Below are positions 12,640 through 25,400 of a stretch of DNA of 64,000 bases, in pieces. The stretch is taken from assembly GCA_947172415.1 (NCBI GenBank), contig OX359193.1, positions 1,792,501 through 1,856,500 on the forward strand, given 5' to 3'. The notes beneath the pieces are model-generated. The model made no database searches. It worked only from the letters and a program-made list of their open reading frames with translations, and was not told the DNA's origin. The position numbers were made by a program, and so were the translations under genes. The DNA is from Chondrosia reniformis. Its lineage: Eukaryota; Porifera; Demospongiae; Chondrillida; Chondrillidae. Every line of letters begins with the position of its first letter. Position 1 is the stretch's first letter.

Positions 12640-12990
12640 AAAAGAAAGATGTATTCTACATGATGTGTACTCCAGAGAATAAGATGAGAGGGGTAGTGTA
12701 TCATGTCACTTGCATGCAAGGACTGCAACAGGGACTATATAGGTGAGACGAAGAGGAATTTAAGGTAAGACTTGGGAGCACAAATTGGCAGTGAGGAGAG
12801 GTGATCCTAACAATGGCATTGCTGTTCATACCCAGCATGAGATTGACTGGGATGGTACTAGAGTTAAGAGTACTACACCTAATTACTGGCAGAGAAGAAC
12901 CATGGAAGCCATATATTTAAGACCAGTGGTGGGGTGATGAACTTGAACAGCTATCTACAGTGTGGAAATTTATTCCACCCTAACACTCAG
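12640..12990 (+). mobile_element. Remnant of a Penelope-like element, GIY-YIG endonuclease segment
   Basis: Read in three frames joined by frameshifts, the sequence gives RGVVYHVTC, then DCNRDYIGETKRNL, then LAVRRGDPNNGIAVHTQ, EIDWDG and NYWQRRTMEAIYL. This order (VYxVxC, YIGET, H..A.RRGD..NGIAVH, W..RR..EA) is the pattern of the GIY-YIG domain carried by Penelope-like retroelements. At least two frameshifts make it a dead copy. About 140 bp downstream lies CTGATGAAGACC, a motif repeated elsewhere in the window (see the hammerhead-like entries). Confidence 0.65.
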
Positions 12991-13126
12991 TATAAATTTA
13001 ATTTGGTATGGTTGTCATGTTCTATTCATTATTTCTTCATTTAACCACTCATTTATCTTATTTGACGTAATCACCTTCTTCACTATATATAGACCAATCT
13101 GATACCTTATACTTGTTCTATTGTAA

Positions 13127-13155
13127 CTGATGAAGACCCAAAATGTGTTATCTGC
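13127..13155 (+). other. Hammerhead-like core fragment after the Penelope remnant
   Basis: CTGATGA at 13127-13133 matches the canonical hammerhead CUGAUGA box and is followed by AGACCC, but the second half (GGGTC-GAAAC) is lost. Its position just downstream of a GIY-YIG remnant is what ties the motif family to Penelope-like elements. Confidence 0.35.
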
Positions 13156-13624
13156 TAAATAAGTGATTCATTTTTTGAATGTTTTTGTATATATATACAG
13201 TGCAAGTTACAATATACTAAGGTAATCTAATATAATATAAATAAATAATATAATATAATTAATTAATTCATATGGCTCCAAGAAAGAACCTAAAAACAAA
13301 ATGGGCATATCATCATAAAGTTTAGGGCATAAAACTCATTTTAAATTAAGGGATTTTTGATTTAGGCCTCCGTTTGTTAGAAAACAGAGGACAAAGTCTG
13401 CATATAAAAGGCCATAGGACTATAGAAAACCTATGGGAAATTTATATTGAAACAATGTGTTATATTAATAAAAATTATCAATTGGTCAGATAACTGTGAA
13501 ATCAACATATATCATGGTACATGTGTATAAGAAATGTCTGGCGAAGTTTTGCTTAATTAAATGAGCAAAATAATCAAGATATAATGAAGAATTGAAAGTT
13601 ACGATTGCGCAAGCTGGTGATGTA

Positions 13625-13822
13625 TTGTGATGTTCTTCTATTGCGTCACCAACACCTTCGTATGTCGCTCGGTACACACATTTTGAGAATCTTGTGACGT
13701 TGCGAAAACGTCACCGCCTCGTTGCTAAAGAAGATCATCCTTTCGAGAACGGCTATGACAAGTCGACGCTCTCCTACGAGAAGGAGCTACCGAATAAGCG
13801 AGTTGTAGCGAAGGTTAGATAA
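13625..13822 (+). other. GC-richer island with an orphan open frame
   Basis: In contrast to its AT-rich surroundings this stretch has many CpGs. One plus-strand frame is open for about 60 codons (..LRKRHRLVAKEDHPFENGY.. then ..YEKELPNKRVVAK) and ends either at TAA or at a possible donor AAG|GTTAGA. An AATAAA lies about 70 bp downstream. There is no in-frame ATG. It could be an exon of an unrecognised gene, or a decayed one; I do not recognise the protein. Confidence 0.25.
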
Positions 13823-14246
13823 AGCGTATTTGTATACGTTCATGCTAAGTTTAAGCCAAAAGTGTTGCTATATATATTGATGTAAAGAAATAAAAGAAAT
13901 TCGTTTAGACGACCATAGTAAAACTGTGGTACTTTAAGCTCCGTCATCTCTTCTTATGTTTTCTATTACTTATCCATGTGTGTACGTGTGCAGGAGTGTA
14001 ATTGGATACGTAGGGGTGGATTTGGATAAATATGCGTGCGTGCAAGCTCATGAGTTAATTGAGTATATATATATATATACTTTAGTCACACTGCTGTAGA
14101 TTTAAAACATCATTGAAATCCTCAACTTCTGCATGGAGAATAATACTTTATACATGGCCTGCCAATCAACTATTCACACCTCTGTTCGAACCACAAATGA
14201 TACTGCTTATATATTATGCATATTTAAATACAATCAAGTACTACAC

Positions 14247-15128
14247 AGTGCAAGTTACAAATTTATACACGGATGCAAGTGACTCCCAAAATAATCACAC
14301 TGAGGTAGATAATATAATACAGATGCAAATGACTCCCAAAATAATCACAATCAGGTATATAATTAAACGCTACAAGACTTTACCACACTGAAATTCTCAA
14401 CTTCTGCATACAGAGTAGTAGTCTCTACAGATCATATAAGGTTAAACACATGGCCTTCCAATTACCTTTTCACACCTTAGTATAGACTCAAGATGATGCA
14501 TCTGCATGCCATTATCAGCAACAATTACAGTCTCATGTAGGGGGTCTCAGCCAATAATCACCACGGATTTGACTTGCCTTCAGTGTGAGGTAGGAGTACT
14601 GTTGGTTGCTTGGATACATTCACCAAAAATAACAGGGTTAGAGACAATTGGGTAACTTGCACACAGGGACATAAAGGCTGGGGCCTTTAATTTATTTCAT
14701 AATGAGCCTTGTGTGCAGGTTACCCAATTGTCTCTAACCCTGTTATTTTTGGTGAATGTATCCAAGCAACCAACAGTACTCCTACCTCACACTGAAGGCA
14801 AGTCAAATCCGTGGTGATTATTGGCTGAGACCCCCTACATGAGACTGTAATTGTTGCTGATAATGGCATGCAGATGCATCATCTTGAGTCTATACTAAGG
14901 TGTGAAAAGGTAATTGGAAGGCCATGTGTTTAACCTTATATGATCTGTAGAGACTACTACTCTGTATGCAGAAGTTGAGAATTTCAGTGTGGTAAAGTCT
15001 TGTAGCGTTTAATTATATACCTGATTGTGATTATTTTGGGAGTCATTTGCATCTGTATTATATTATCTACCTCAGTGTGATTATTTTGGGAGTCACTTGC
15101 ATCCGTGTATAAATTTGTAACTTGCACT
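14247..15128. repeat. Giant near-perfect palindrome (foldback element), arms about 420 bp
   Basis: The left arm, from AGTGCAAGTTACAAATTTAT at 14247 to about 14668, is repeated in reverse complement from about 14707 to ATAAATTTGTAACTTGCACT at 15128, with only scattered differences. The loop is about 38 bp. Each arm contains a 54-bp internal duplication around GACTCCCAAAATAATCACA. A (AT)n tract lies on the right flank and another at 14063-14081 on the left. No credible coding frame. A related end (CAGTGCAAGTTACAA) occurs at 13198. Confidence 0.92.
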
Positions 15129-15469
15129 ATATATATATATATATATATGGGAAAGTGAGCTCATGATATATTTCCCTTTGAACTGTACACAATCATGTGG
15201 ACAAGGAAAGGTATTCAATTTAGATCTAGCTCTGATGGTGATCAAAACCACAAGTACACATGACCAGTGTTACTATGTTTGAACTATAATAAAATAACAA
15301 GTACTAAAAGACAGCAAATTGCATCAATGTTATGACAACTGGCCATGGCTGGTTTCAGTGTGGACACAACCAATAAATTAATATAATTATGAAGCTTAAT
15401 TCTTAATTACTAGGCCCAGATCCCTTCTATATATTAAAAACTGAAGTTAAAAATAGAGATGGCAGGCCT

Positions 15470-15650
15470 GTAACAGTGGCTGGCACACCTGAAAAATTAA
15501 CAAAACAAGACAAGACAATGATCACATGATAGGGCTAACCATACAGAAGTAGCATACTAATTTTAGGTAATTATTAGCTTCATACAACACTCCCATGTTT
15601 GGGTATACATCGATAACTTGATAGCTGAAGTAGGACTGATGTGTTTAAAC
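15470..15650 (+). repeat. Dispersed repeat family R2, copy 2 (within unit I)
   Basis: Same block order as the copy at 9735: GATGGCAGGCCTGTAACAGT, CACACCTGAAAAATTAAC, AAGACAATGATCACATGATA, AGAAGTAGCATA, CTCCCATGTTTGGGTA and TGAAGTAGGACTGATGTG. Confidence 0.6.
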
Positions 15651-16140
15651 ACAGAAATAGTGTGCACGAGAATAAGTGTTGTGATTATGATGATAAGTTA
15701 TTGAGTAAAACTAACAGTATAGTCTACAACATTTCTTCCCCTTATATAGGTCTTCCTCAGCAATACAATATTACCAGAGAGTACTGCTATATACTCTTTG
15801 AATGGTCTCACATAGCCAGACCACTTTTTTGCCTCCAGACTCACTTGGTGATGTCAGGCTACGAGAGTCTGTAAACTCTTTGTATATGCACAGATTGTAT
15901 ATTAAATCAATTATTGAATCCATATAACAGTACACTGAGGAAGTTACAAATACATCCTCAGTGTACATCAAAACAATATTTAAGTAAGTTTCACTATAAG
16001 AGGAAGTGAACCTTATAGATATGACATCACAGTTCATTTAATTGGTAAAAGGTATATACATATAAATATATTACGCATGTATTTGTGGAAAGTAACAAGT
16101 ACTTGCTTGTAATCTCTCTCTCTCTCTCTACTTTGTAAGG

Positions 16141-16188
16141 ATGAGCAAATCAGTAATATTTGTGATATGGATGGGAATTTGTGAATAA
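16141..16188 (+). pseudogene. Dead copy of the signal-peptide exon (unit I)
   Basis: Encodes MSKSVIFVIWMGICE and then a stop. The intact exon at 19460 starts MSRSVIFVIWMVMGLADMAF, so this copy is truncated by a changed 3' half and lacks the GAG|GTATAC donor. Confidence 0.7.
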
Positions 16189-16405
16189 GGATGGTTGGGC
16201 CATCCTTATTAATCTTTGTATAGCATGTCACAATAATAAACAATCATTATTATTATTATTAACATAAAATTTAAATTTACAATGGATAATGGATAAATAA
16301 TAATAATAATATAAATTTGTTTAGTTCATTGTTGACATGATGGACATTGCGTTCCCCTTCTGAGTGGCAACTGCCAGCTGCTGGATGAGATGGCAGTGTG
16401 CCATC

Positions 16406-16453
<48 letters not shown>

Positions 16454-16490
16454 GATTATCTATACTATGTATGTAGTATAGATAATCTAT
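16406..16490. repeat. (ATT)n microsatellite followed by a perfect 17-bp hairpin
   Basis: An ATT/TTA run is followed by ATAGATTATCTATACTA, a 6-nt loop and its exact reverse complement (arms 16451-16467 and 16474-16490). The same pair occurs in unit II. Confidence 0.9.
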
Positions 16491-17137
16491 GGTCAGATTA
16501 TATATATGGGAAAATGAGCTCATGATATTTCCCTTTGAATTGTAAATCAAGTGGACAACTAGAGGTATATAGATCTAGCACCCCAGTATCTGATAATTTC
16601 ATTTTTACCCCAAAAATAAAATTTTATTTAATAATCTTCTATTGATTGCTCCTTTTTTCTTGTTAATATTTGTTTTGAAAGTTTTATTGGCGAAAACTCG
16701 AAATAAAGTAGCAGAATAGACGATATAATAGAGAGCTCTAAATTAAAAAATGGCGTCCGAAAAGATCCCAAATTTGATAAGATGTTTTCTACCGTTCTTT
16801 AACATTCAGTTTAGGATATTAAAGGGTCCATAATCGTTAAGAATACGACTGTATATAGGCCCTGCAAAGCGACTAAGAAATTCGATCGCGGGTAACGGCA
16901 GTACCACAAATATTACTCATTCGGGTTACTTATTTTATATACAGAGAATTTGAAACTTAATTAAAAAATGGCGTTCAAAGAGGCCCTAAATTTGGCACTT
17001 TCAAAAGTAACACGCTTCGGTTGGAGCGCGTTGAAATCTAGGGTAGCCTATTCCCTAGTTCGGAAACATTCATGACGATTTAGTATTTGTATGTACCTGC
17101 GTAAGTTCGCATGTTAGCGCTAGCTCATTTGAAAAAA

Positions 17138-17163
17138 GAAGAAGAAGAAGAAGAAGAAGAAAA
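17138..17163. repeat. (GAA)n microsatellite
   Basis: GAAGAAGAAGAAGAAGAAGA in the unrelated segment between units I and II. Confidence 0.9.
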
Positions 17164-17654
17164 AATGAGGAATTGCAGAATTTGGCCTATTTCGGTTTAA
17201 CCACTTTGCGAAGGTTGTAGAGCATCGTAACATGTTTTGGCGTTTAGAAAAGCATGCAAAAACGACTGCAAACACACTAATGCAACCGAAAATCTGAACG
17301 TTGTTGATTTATGAGGTGTTAATTGATAATACATTGAATAGGGCGGCCATGTTTTTTTTCGGCCATCCCTACTTATAGAGTACTACCGTACTCTATGATA
17401 TATACCCATGGTGTCTGATCAAAGCCATACAACTGTTTAGTACACATGACCAGTGTTGTGGTCAGTGCATACTGTATTGCAATTTGCTCACATATAGTTC
17501 AAACACTGAAAAGTTTATGCCAACCGGCCATGGCTGGTTTCAGTGTGGACACAACCAATAAATTAATATAATTATGAAACTTAATTCTTAATTACTAGGC
17601 CCAGATCCCTTCTATATATTAAAAACTGAAGTTAAAAATAGAGATGGCAGGCCT

Positions 17655-17830
17655 GTAACAGTGACTGGCACACCTGAAAAATTAACAAAACAAGACAAGA
17701 CAATGATCACATGATAGGGCTAGCCATACAGAAGTAACATACAAATTTTAGGTAATTATTAACTTTATACAACACTCCCATGTTTGGGTATACATCGATA
17801 ACTTGATAGCTGAAGTAGGACTGATGTGTT
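17655..17830 (+). repeat. Dispersed repeat family R2, copy 3 (within unit II)
   Basis: Near-identical to copy 2 because it was duplicated with the surrounding unit. Confidence 0.6.
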
Positions 17831-18326
17831 TAAACACAGAAATAGTGTGCACGTGAATAAGTGTTGTGATTATGATGATAAGTTATTGAGTAAAACTAAC
17901 AGTATAGTCTACAACGTTTCTTCCCCTTATATAGGTCTTCCTCAGCAATACAATATTACCAGAGAGTACTGCTATATACTCTTTGAATGGTCTCACATAG
18001 CCAGACCACTTTTTTGCCTCCAGACTCACTTGGTGATGTCAGGCTACGAGAGACTGTAAACTCTTTGTATATGTACAGATTGTATATATTAAACAATTAT
18101 TGAATCCATATAACAGTACACTGAGGAAGTTACAAATACATCCTCAGTGTACATCAAAACAATATTTAAGTAAGTTTCACTATAAGAGGAAGTGAACCTT
18201 ATAGATATGACATCACAGTTCATTTAATTGGTAAAAGGTATATACATATAAATATATTACGCATGTATTTGTGGAAAGTAACAAGTACTTGCTTGTAATC
18301 TCTCTCTCTCTCTCTACTTTGTAAGG

Positions 18327-18374
18327 ATGAGCAAATCAGTAATATTTGTGATATGGATGGGAATTTGTGAATAA
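18327..18374 (+). pseudogene. Dead copy of the signal-peptide exon (unit II)
   Basis: Identical in reading to the unit I copy: MSKSVIFVIWMGICE then stop, no compatible donor. The shared break suggests units I and II duplicated after the exon had already decayed, or before and were homogenised. Confidence 0.7.
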
Positions 18375-18430
18375 GGATGGTTGGGCCATCCTTATTAATC
18401 TTTGTATAGCATGTCACAATAATAAACAAT

Positions 18431-18447
18431 CATTATTATTATTATTA

Positions 18448-18488
<41 letters not shown>

Positions 18489-18523
18489 GATTATCTATAC
18501 TATGTATGTAGTATAGATAATCT
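18431..18523. repeat. (ATT)n microsatellite and hairpin, second copy
   Basis: ATT run then AGATTATCTATACTA / TAGTATAGATAATCT arms (18488-18502 and 18509-18523) around the same 6-nt loop TGTATG. Confidence 0.9.
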
Positions 18524-19039
18524 GTGGTCAGATTATATATATGGGAAAATGAGCTCATGATATTTCCCTTTGAATTGTACACAATCAAGTGTACAACTAG
18601 AGGTATATAGATCTAGCACCCCAGTATCTGATAATTTCATTTTTACCCCAAAAATAAAATTTCATTTAATAATCTTCTATTGATTGCATTACATTTTCTT
18701 GTGCAAGACCTGCTAATATAACTATGAGGTCATGCATAGTGCTGGAAGTCAGACTAAATGTGAGCTCATGATGTTTCCCTTTGAACCTACATATATATCT
18801 GTACCCATGGTGTCTGATCAAAGCCATACAACTGTTTAGTACACATGACCAGTGTTGTGGTCAGTGCATACTGTATTGCAATTTGCTCACATATAGTTCA
18901 AACACTGAAAAGTTTATGCCAACCGGCCATGACTGGTTTCAGTGTGGACACACCAATAAATTAATATTATGAGAATTTTGCAGGCTTAATTATTAATTGC
19001 TATATAGGCCCAGATCCCTTCTATATATTGTTAAAAATA

Positions 19040-19170
19040 GAAATGGCAGGCCTGCAACAGTGACTGCATGGCACATCTGAAAAATTAACGAAACAAGACA
19101 ATGATCACATGATAGGGCTAACCATACAGAAGTAGCATAGATAGCTGCTGATGTATTCAAACACAGAAAT
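19040..19170 (+). repeat. Dispersed repeat family R2, copy 4 (within unit III)
   Basis: Shortened copy: GGCAGGCCTGCAACAGTGACT, CACATCTGAAAAATTAAC and AATGATCACATGATAGGG blocks, then divergence. Confidence 0.5.
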
Positions 19171-19459
19171 AATAATTGTTATGATGATGATGATTAAAGA
19201 ATTTAAGTTATTGAGTAAAACTAACAGTATAGTCTTGATAAAAATAAATTTGGCTTTAATTTGATTTCATTCAGTACACTGAGGAAGTTATAACCTCATC
19301 CTAAAATTAGTAGCATATTTGTATTTCACCTTGGGGATGACATCATAGATCATTTATTTAAAACCAATTGTTTTACGTATATATTACGCATGTATTAGTG
19401 CATGGTCCCAGGAAAGTAACAAGTCGCTTGTAATCTCTCTCTCTCTCTACTTTGTAAGG

Positions 19460-22400
19460 ATGAGCAGATCAGTAATATTTGTGATATGGATGGTAATGGG
19501 CTTGGCTGATATGGCGTTTGCCATGGATCAGGAGGTATACTAAATATCACAACATACAGCATGCATCAGTGTGCGCGTGTATTATTGGTATAGAGCAATC
19601 GACTTCAGAACTTATAAAACATAAACACGGTTACTAACTGCTCTGAGAGAATTGGCAATGCATGCAGAAAGACGGAACGAGCCATGCATGTACGGCGGAT
19701 TATATACTAGTGCAGTAGTGGGAGTTGAAAACTTAACTTGGCCTCCGGCTTTAAACTATATAGCTACTCGCTCTTTTATCGGCGGAAGCCGAAAAACAAA
19801 CTAACACTGTCCCCCTGTCGGACCAATGCGACGAATCCTCACCTTAATTAGCCTCTTGCATGAAGCTATTAATGTTGGCTTTACAAATCTCAGTTGATAA
19901 CCCATGCACATTATCGCGACGACAGCATCTTCAGTGGTAATCGTTTTTTGTTTATTTCATTCACTCCATCGATAAAGATCTGATTCCTATATGCAACCTG
20001 AAAGCGCAATTCATTGCTGAAGAAGACCTTTACGGGTTGAAACGTTTAAATCTCTGTTTCTCGAATATAAGTGTTGCCGATGCTCATGCGAACACATGCT
20101 CCCTATTGTTTCAAGCTGAATATACACAACAGCACGATCGCGTATACCTACACGGCTTCGCCTATAGCATAGGCCTGACTAAAAGGACGCGACCAACGCG
20201 ACGGACTGCATCTATATGGTCCGGCAAAGAATCTATACCCCACTTATCCCACCAATCTCGTGTTAAGTTATAATGTGTCACATGAAAGGATGATAGATAT
20301 ATAAGGTGCAGAATAGAGCTTTATAGGAATACACCATATCCTATTACAGCCTTAGAGACAGAAAGTATTGGATCCCAGCTAGATGGAGAGTTAGGATGAA
20401 AGTAGTGTTGTACTGACACAAGTTCTTAATCAGGCCAGATTCCTATTAGAAGAGTAATCAATTGCATTCTAACTAATAATATAAAGGGAGTGCATGGGTC
20501 TCTGCGATTAATAGCATATTTTGATAAGTGAAAGCTAGGAGATATCTACTGACTGTAAATATACAGTATTGCTATAGCATTTAGGCAAATGAAAGGAAAG
20601 TATAACTAACTAGATCAAAAACAGAGAAAATAGAAGCCTTATTTCTTAGATTAAGAGCAGAAGAGGGTAAATGGGCTAGATTAGAAGTGAACATCTATGT
20701 CACCGCTGTGAACTACAGAAATTAGAAGATATAGATAACAGTAATTTCAATCTTAGGTGTAGTGTGGAAAGATTAGTAATGAAAGGAGTACTTTTGTTGG
20801 GGTACTATAAGAAAGAAGTTTCCTGAATTTGACAGTAAACTAAAGCTGGTAGTGGCATTGACTGAGGCTTAATTGTAGGAGTATCAAAATCGGGTTTATA
20901 ATATGATTAAAAACGTGGAACAAATGGGACTAAACTGGATAATAACCCCATGGCTCCCTCCTCTGTATATATACTTAATTTATATTTGATATACGTATGT
21001 ATTATTAAATGTTACTTCCCTTATTACATTAACTGTATATATACGTCTACATAATCCACATAATATCACATGCAACCTTTAAAATCATCTTCCATCCATC
21101 ATTGCACTTGAACTATAATGCACCACCTCCGACCTCAGTGCTTGTGTATGTGACTGTCTGGGAAGTGCAGGCTGGTAGCCTTAAGTGGTGAGGGCTTCAT
21201 GCTCCCAGATAGTTGGGCTATGTACCTGGGCGGATGGCCTGATAGCATTAAGTGGCTATGGTTTAAATATGTTCAGGTATAGCCCTGTGCCCCTTAACCA
21301 GTACTGGTTAACATTTATCTACACCTCAACTGTATGTACGTATATCCATGGGAACCTTTAGCAATAATAATAATAATATATATACATATATATCAGCCGA
21401 ACAAATATTATATTTGTCATACATGCTGTGGCAATTGTATCTATAGCTCAGTGGCAGAGCAACTGGTGGTCATAACCAGCTGTCCTGGGTTCAATTCCCA
21501 GCAATTGCTTCTTTCATGTTTTTCCCTCCTATTGATGTTTGACTGATTATACTTGTGGTTTGATTATCACTTTGATTATTCATGCACATTTTACAAACAT
21601 TCTTCCTACCCTAACATAGAATTCGACAAACACAACTTCATCAGAGTTTACTGCTGCATTTAATGAATCAGTTACTTCATCTCCAGTACTAACAGAAGAA
21701 TGTTTAAGTGCTTATCAAGATCTTCAAGTGTCTGGTTGTTTTGGAAATGTTGATGTCTTTTCAGCTCTGACAGCGATGACTCGAGGAGCCAGCAATATGT
21801 CAGCCTTTCTTGATCTAGACTACGAGGAGTTGTTTGAGAACTTCTGTAGTCAGCCAATATGTACTGAGAAGTTGGTCTCTGCTACCAGAGTTTGTATCCC
21901 AAATAGTATTTCCTTAAGTTATGATGTGAGCTCACATAACACAATGATCTCTTTTTCACACACATTCATTCTCTCTCATTCCTCACTCCTTCCCACACAC
22001 ACCTACCTACCATGGCCACTTTCTCTCTATTTATGCAAAATGTATGGTTACATTAAATGACATTGATGTTCTTCCGTATCTAAAGATTGCGGAGTTTATG
22101 AGGAAAGCCATTGACACCGTATACTGTGCTAGAAATGATGATCAGTTCTGTGGAGCATCAATTATAGACAACATGGAGCTAGTGAGTTTCTTCAACTCAA
22201 TGTATGGGAACACAGTCAGAACTAAACTTGTATATATGCTACAATTTTTGGCGCACATATAATACATAGGACCCAGTTTAGTGTAAACACTATATACAAT
22301 ATGTACGTATGTCCTACTGAAGTAGTAGATGGTAATTTGCCTATTAGTTTAGTAGAAGTTATCATTACTATTTATCCACTTAATTAACAATGGTAACTTG

Positions 22401-25400
22401 TAATTAAATTGTATACATTTAATTGTGTATTCAGCTGCTGAATTCCACTGTATGTTCTATCTCATGTCAGCCAGAAGCTAAATGTATACAAGTAAGGATA
22501 CAGTGTACATATGATAGTGATTCTGTATGCGTACATTGTAATAGTTCTAGTGCTACATACATGTGTATATAGTGTTCGTTGGCTATTTATTTGCAATATT
22601 TTTCATAAGAGATATTATACGTACTTCATTGCAATACATGTGCATATATACAGTAGGCGTCAAATATATAAATGTTTCGTTCATTAAGAATAAGCCAGAA
22701 CGGTATACCGTTTTGTTTCGGCTTAGTCTTCAATTTGTCCCAAAGCGTTTTAAATCGTCCTTATTATAGGCCTACGAAATGAATAAAAACGATCAATCGT
22801 CTATTGCTTGCGTTCCAACGTAAGTTGTAAATTACTGTTAAACACGTGGATACTTGTTTAGCTTACTAGTGAAATACTTGGACAATTGTACTATAATTAA
22901 CACAAAGCATTTCTCACGTGCATGCGTTCCTACACAAGACTGTTCAGCATGCTTTAGAAAGTACAGATGATCGTTTTTCGAAGACAATCAATCGTTGTGT
23001 ATCGTCTCCACACAGTTTTCGTAGGAACAAAACGCTGTATAAACGAAACCAAACTTCAACTTTTTTTGATGTCTACTGTATGCATAACCAATTCTTTTAT
23101 AAGTTTGGGCATAGAAATGTGTATATTTCATGTGAATATTGACCTTAATGTATGTCTCATGCAGACAGCTGAAGAAATCCGTAATTCTTTTGGATGTTGC
23201 TATGTAAACTACATCAATCTTATTAATGAGCTTTATAAGCAGCTTAACATGTGAGTGTCTATGCTTTTATTTATATATTTATCAGTTATGTTCTATAGCA
23301 TCGACATCTTTTGCAAAATATAATACATATAGGCATGAGTGCATATTGTATATAATATTATGTATATATTTCGCTGATCTCTTTAATCATTCTTTGCAGC
23401 ACTGTTTCTTTAAATAATATTTTTGAAGAATGTTCTTCCACTCCATCTATTGGAGAATGTCCTCAGGATACAGCTAATGTAAGTAATAAATTCAAATTTC
23501 AATGTTATACTGTCACTATAATGGGGCATGATTCTGTATATACTATCGTATGTACATCTGACTATGAAGTTCACCTTAGTAATGTACAGATTTTACATAC
23601 AAATTTATGTATATCCTTCAGAATATGTATTCATTATATATATATATATATATATATAATTTTGTTCCTTTATTAAGACACTGGCCTACATGCAGACCAA
23701 AACATTCTAAAGTCGGGTTAAGACTGACTATCCTCTCTATATTGATCATTTCATTATCATAGCAAATGTTAGCACCCACCTTTCAACATTTCTTCCTAAT
23801 ATTTATCCTGTATAGAATTCCATAATCACACCTTCACCAGAGATTCCTACTTCATCTCCAATACTAACTGAAGAATGTTTAAGAGCTTATCAAGATCTTC
23901 AAGTGTCTGGTTGTTTTGGAAATGTTGATTACCTTTCAGCTCTGACAGCATTAACTCGAGGAGCCAGCAATATGTCAGCCTTTCTTGATCTAGACTACGA
24001 GGAGTTGTTTGAGAACTTCTGTAATCAGCCAATATGTACTGAGAAGTTGGTCTCTGCTACCAGAATTTGTATCCCAAATAATATTTCCTTAAGTTATGAT
24101 GTGAGCTCACATAACACAATGATCTCTCTTTCACACACATTCATTCTCTCTCATTCCTCACTCCTTCCCACACACACCTACCTACCATGGCCACTTTCTC
24201 TCTATTTATGCAAAATGTATGGTTACATTAAATGACATTGATGTTCTTCCGTATCTAAAGATTGCGGAGTTTATAAGGAAAGCCATTGACACCGTATACT
24301 GTGCTAGAAATGATGATCAGTTCTGTGGAGCATCAATTATAGACAACAGGGAGCTAGTGAGTTTCTTCAACTCAATGTATGGGAACACAGTCAGAACTAA
24401 ACTTGTATATATGCTACAATTTTTGGCGCACATATAATACATAGGACCCAGTTTAGTGTAAACACTATATACAATATGTACGTATGTCCTACTGAAGTAG
24501 TAGATGGTAATTTGCCTATTAGTTTAGTAGAAGTTATCATTACTATTTATCCACTTAATTAACAATGGTAACTTGTAATTAAATTGTATACATTTAATTG
24601 TGTATTCAGCTGCTGAATTCCACTGTATGTTCTATCTCATGTCAGCCAGAAGCTAAATGTATACAAGTAAGGATACAGTGTACATATGATAGTGATTCTG
24701 TATGCGTACATTGTAATAGTTCTAGTGCTACATACATGTGTATATAGTGTTCGTTGGCTATTTATTTGCAATACTTTTCATAAGAGATATTATACGTACT
24801 TCATTGCAATACATGTGCATATATACAGTAGGCGTCAAATATATAAATGTTTCGTTCATTAAGAATAAGCCAGAACGGCATACCGTTTTGTTTCGGCTTA
24901 GTCTTCAATTTGTCCCAAAGCGTTTTAAATCGTCCTTATTATAGGCCTACGAAATGAATAAAAACGATCAATCGTCTATTGCTTGCGTTCCAACGTAAGT
25001 TGTAAATTACTGTTAAACACGTGGATACTTGTTTAGCTTACTAGTGAAATACTTGGACAATTGTACTATAATTAACACAAAGCATTTCTCACGTGCATGC
25101 GTTCCTACACAAGACTGTTCAGCATGCTTTAGAAAGTACAGATGATCGTTTTTCGAAGACAATCAATCGTTGTGTATCGTCTCCACACAGTTTTTGTAGG
25201 AACAAAACGCTGTATAAACGAAACCAAACTTCAACTTTTTTTGATGTCTACTGTATGCATAACCAATTCTTTTATAAGTTTGGGCATAGAAATGTGTATA
25301 TTTCATGTGAATATTGACCTTAATGTATGTCTCATGCAGAGAGCTGAAGAAATCCGTAATTCTTTTGGATGTTGCTATGTAAACTACATCAATCTTATTA

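Larger units (their letters stand above)
15149..19534. repeat. Tandem triplication of the upstream region and first exon of the GPI-protein gene
   Basis: Unit I (about 15149-16640), unit II (about 17397-18700) and the diverged unit III (about 18740-19534) share the same order: GAGCTCATGATATTTCCCTT, ACACATGACCAGTGTT, GGTTTCAGTGTGGACACA, an R2 repeat, a CT-rich tract and AAGGATGAGC. Units I and II match closely with an offset of 2185-2188 bp. Only unit III leads into an intact signal-peptide exon. Unit I is separated from unit II by about 750 bp of unrelated sequence (16640-17390). Confidence 0.85.

Noticed and set aside
15641..18059. Two 77-codon open frames (15641-15874 and 17826-18059), nearly identical
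   Set aside because: They are shadows of the duplicated upstream region; no signal, domain, splice sites or conserved start context, and the third unit lacks the frame.
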